From Nanoarchaeota archaeon (GTDB taxonomy: Archaea > EX4484-52 > LFW-46): 6,294 nt of DNA. Location: positions 1 through 6,294 of the forward strand of contig JAHILE010000002.1 in assembly GCA_018897155.1 (NCBI GenBank), written 5' to 3'. A model generated the notes under the pieces. That model had not been told where the DNA came from. It did not search any database and saw only the letters and a program-made list of their open reading frames with translations. Shown in pieces: positions 6,279-6,294 of this stretch. How positions within the stretch are numbered: position 1 is the first letter of the stretch; the number at the start of each line of letters is the position of its first letter. Made by a program: the position numbers and the translations under genes.

Positions 6279-6294
6279 GTGCTTTGGAAAACAT

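Overview
The window looks like a chromosomal piece of an archaeon, most likely a small-genome DPANN-type lineage (Woesearchaeota/Pacearchaeota-like). The reasons are a form III (archaeal) RuBisCO large subunit, a secreted protein with the short Cys-rich 'CNGNGIC...CPQDC' motif common in those genomes, a class III (archaellin/pilin)-like N-terminus on a giant surface protein, and a TATA-like box upstream of the first gene. The lineage is inferred from protein style; no rRNA or other marker is present.

Layout. All three genes lie on the minus strand, so transcription runs from the right end to the left. At 6237-5017 is a complete RuBisCO with every catalytic residue in place, preceded by a TATA-like box. 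After a 42-base gap comes a 1192-residue surface protein (4974-1396). It has an N-terminal membrane anchor, a 24-cysteine segment containing a recently duplicated 42-residue unit, a stalk of five Ig/PKD-like domains, and a large C-terminal domain that resembles archaeal gingipain-like (peptidase C25, caspase-fold) proteases. Four bases further on starts a 337-residue secreted protein (1391-378) with a signal peptide, two beta-rich domains, an eight-cysteine motif and a C-terminal transmembrane anchor. Positions 1-377 hold no credible gene. Positions 19-323 are instead packed with about ten successive short inverted repeats.

How the parts fit. RuBisCO is a cytoplasmic enzyme, expected to act in AMP/nucleoside salvage, and none of its usual pathway partners are in view. 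The two downstream genes are an almost overlapping pair of extracellular membrane-anchored proteins and probably work together at the cell surface. Their link to RuBisCO is probably positional only.

The two points most worth following are the hairpin array at the 3' end of the operon, whose stems differ while a C-GAA-G loop recurs, and the protease-on-a-stalk architecture with its perfect 115-base internal duplication.
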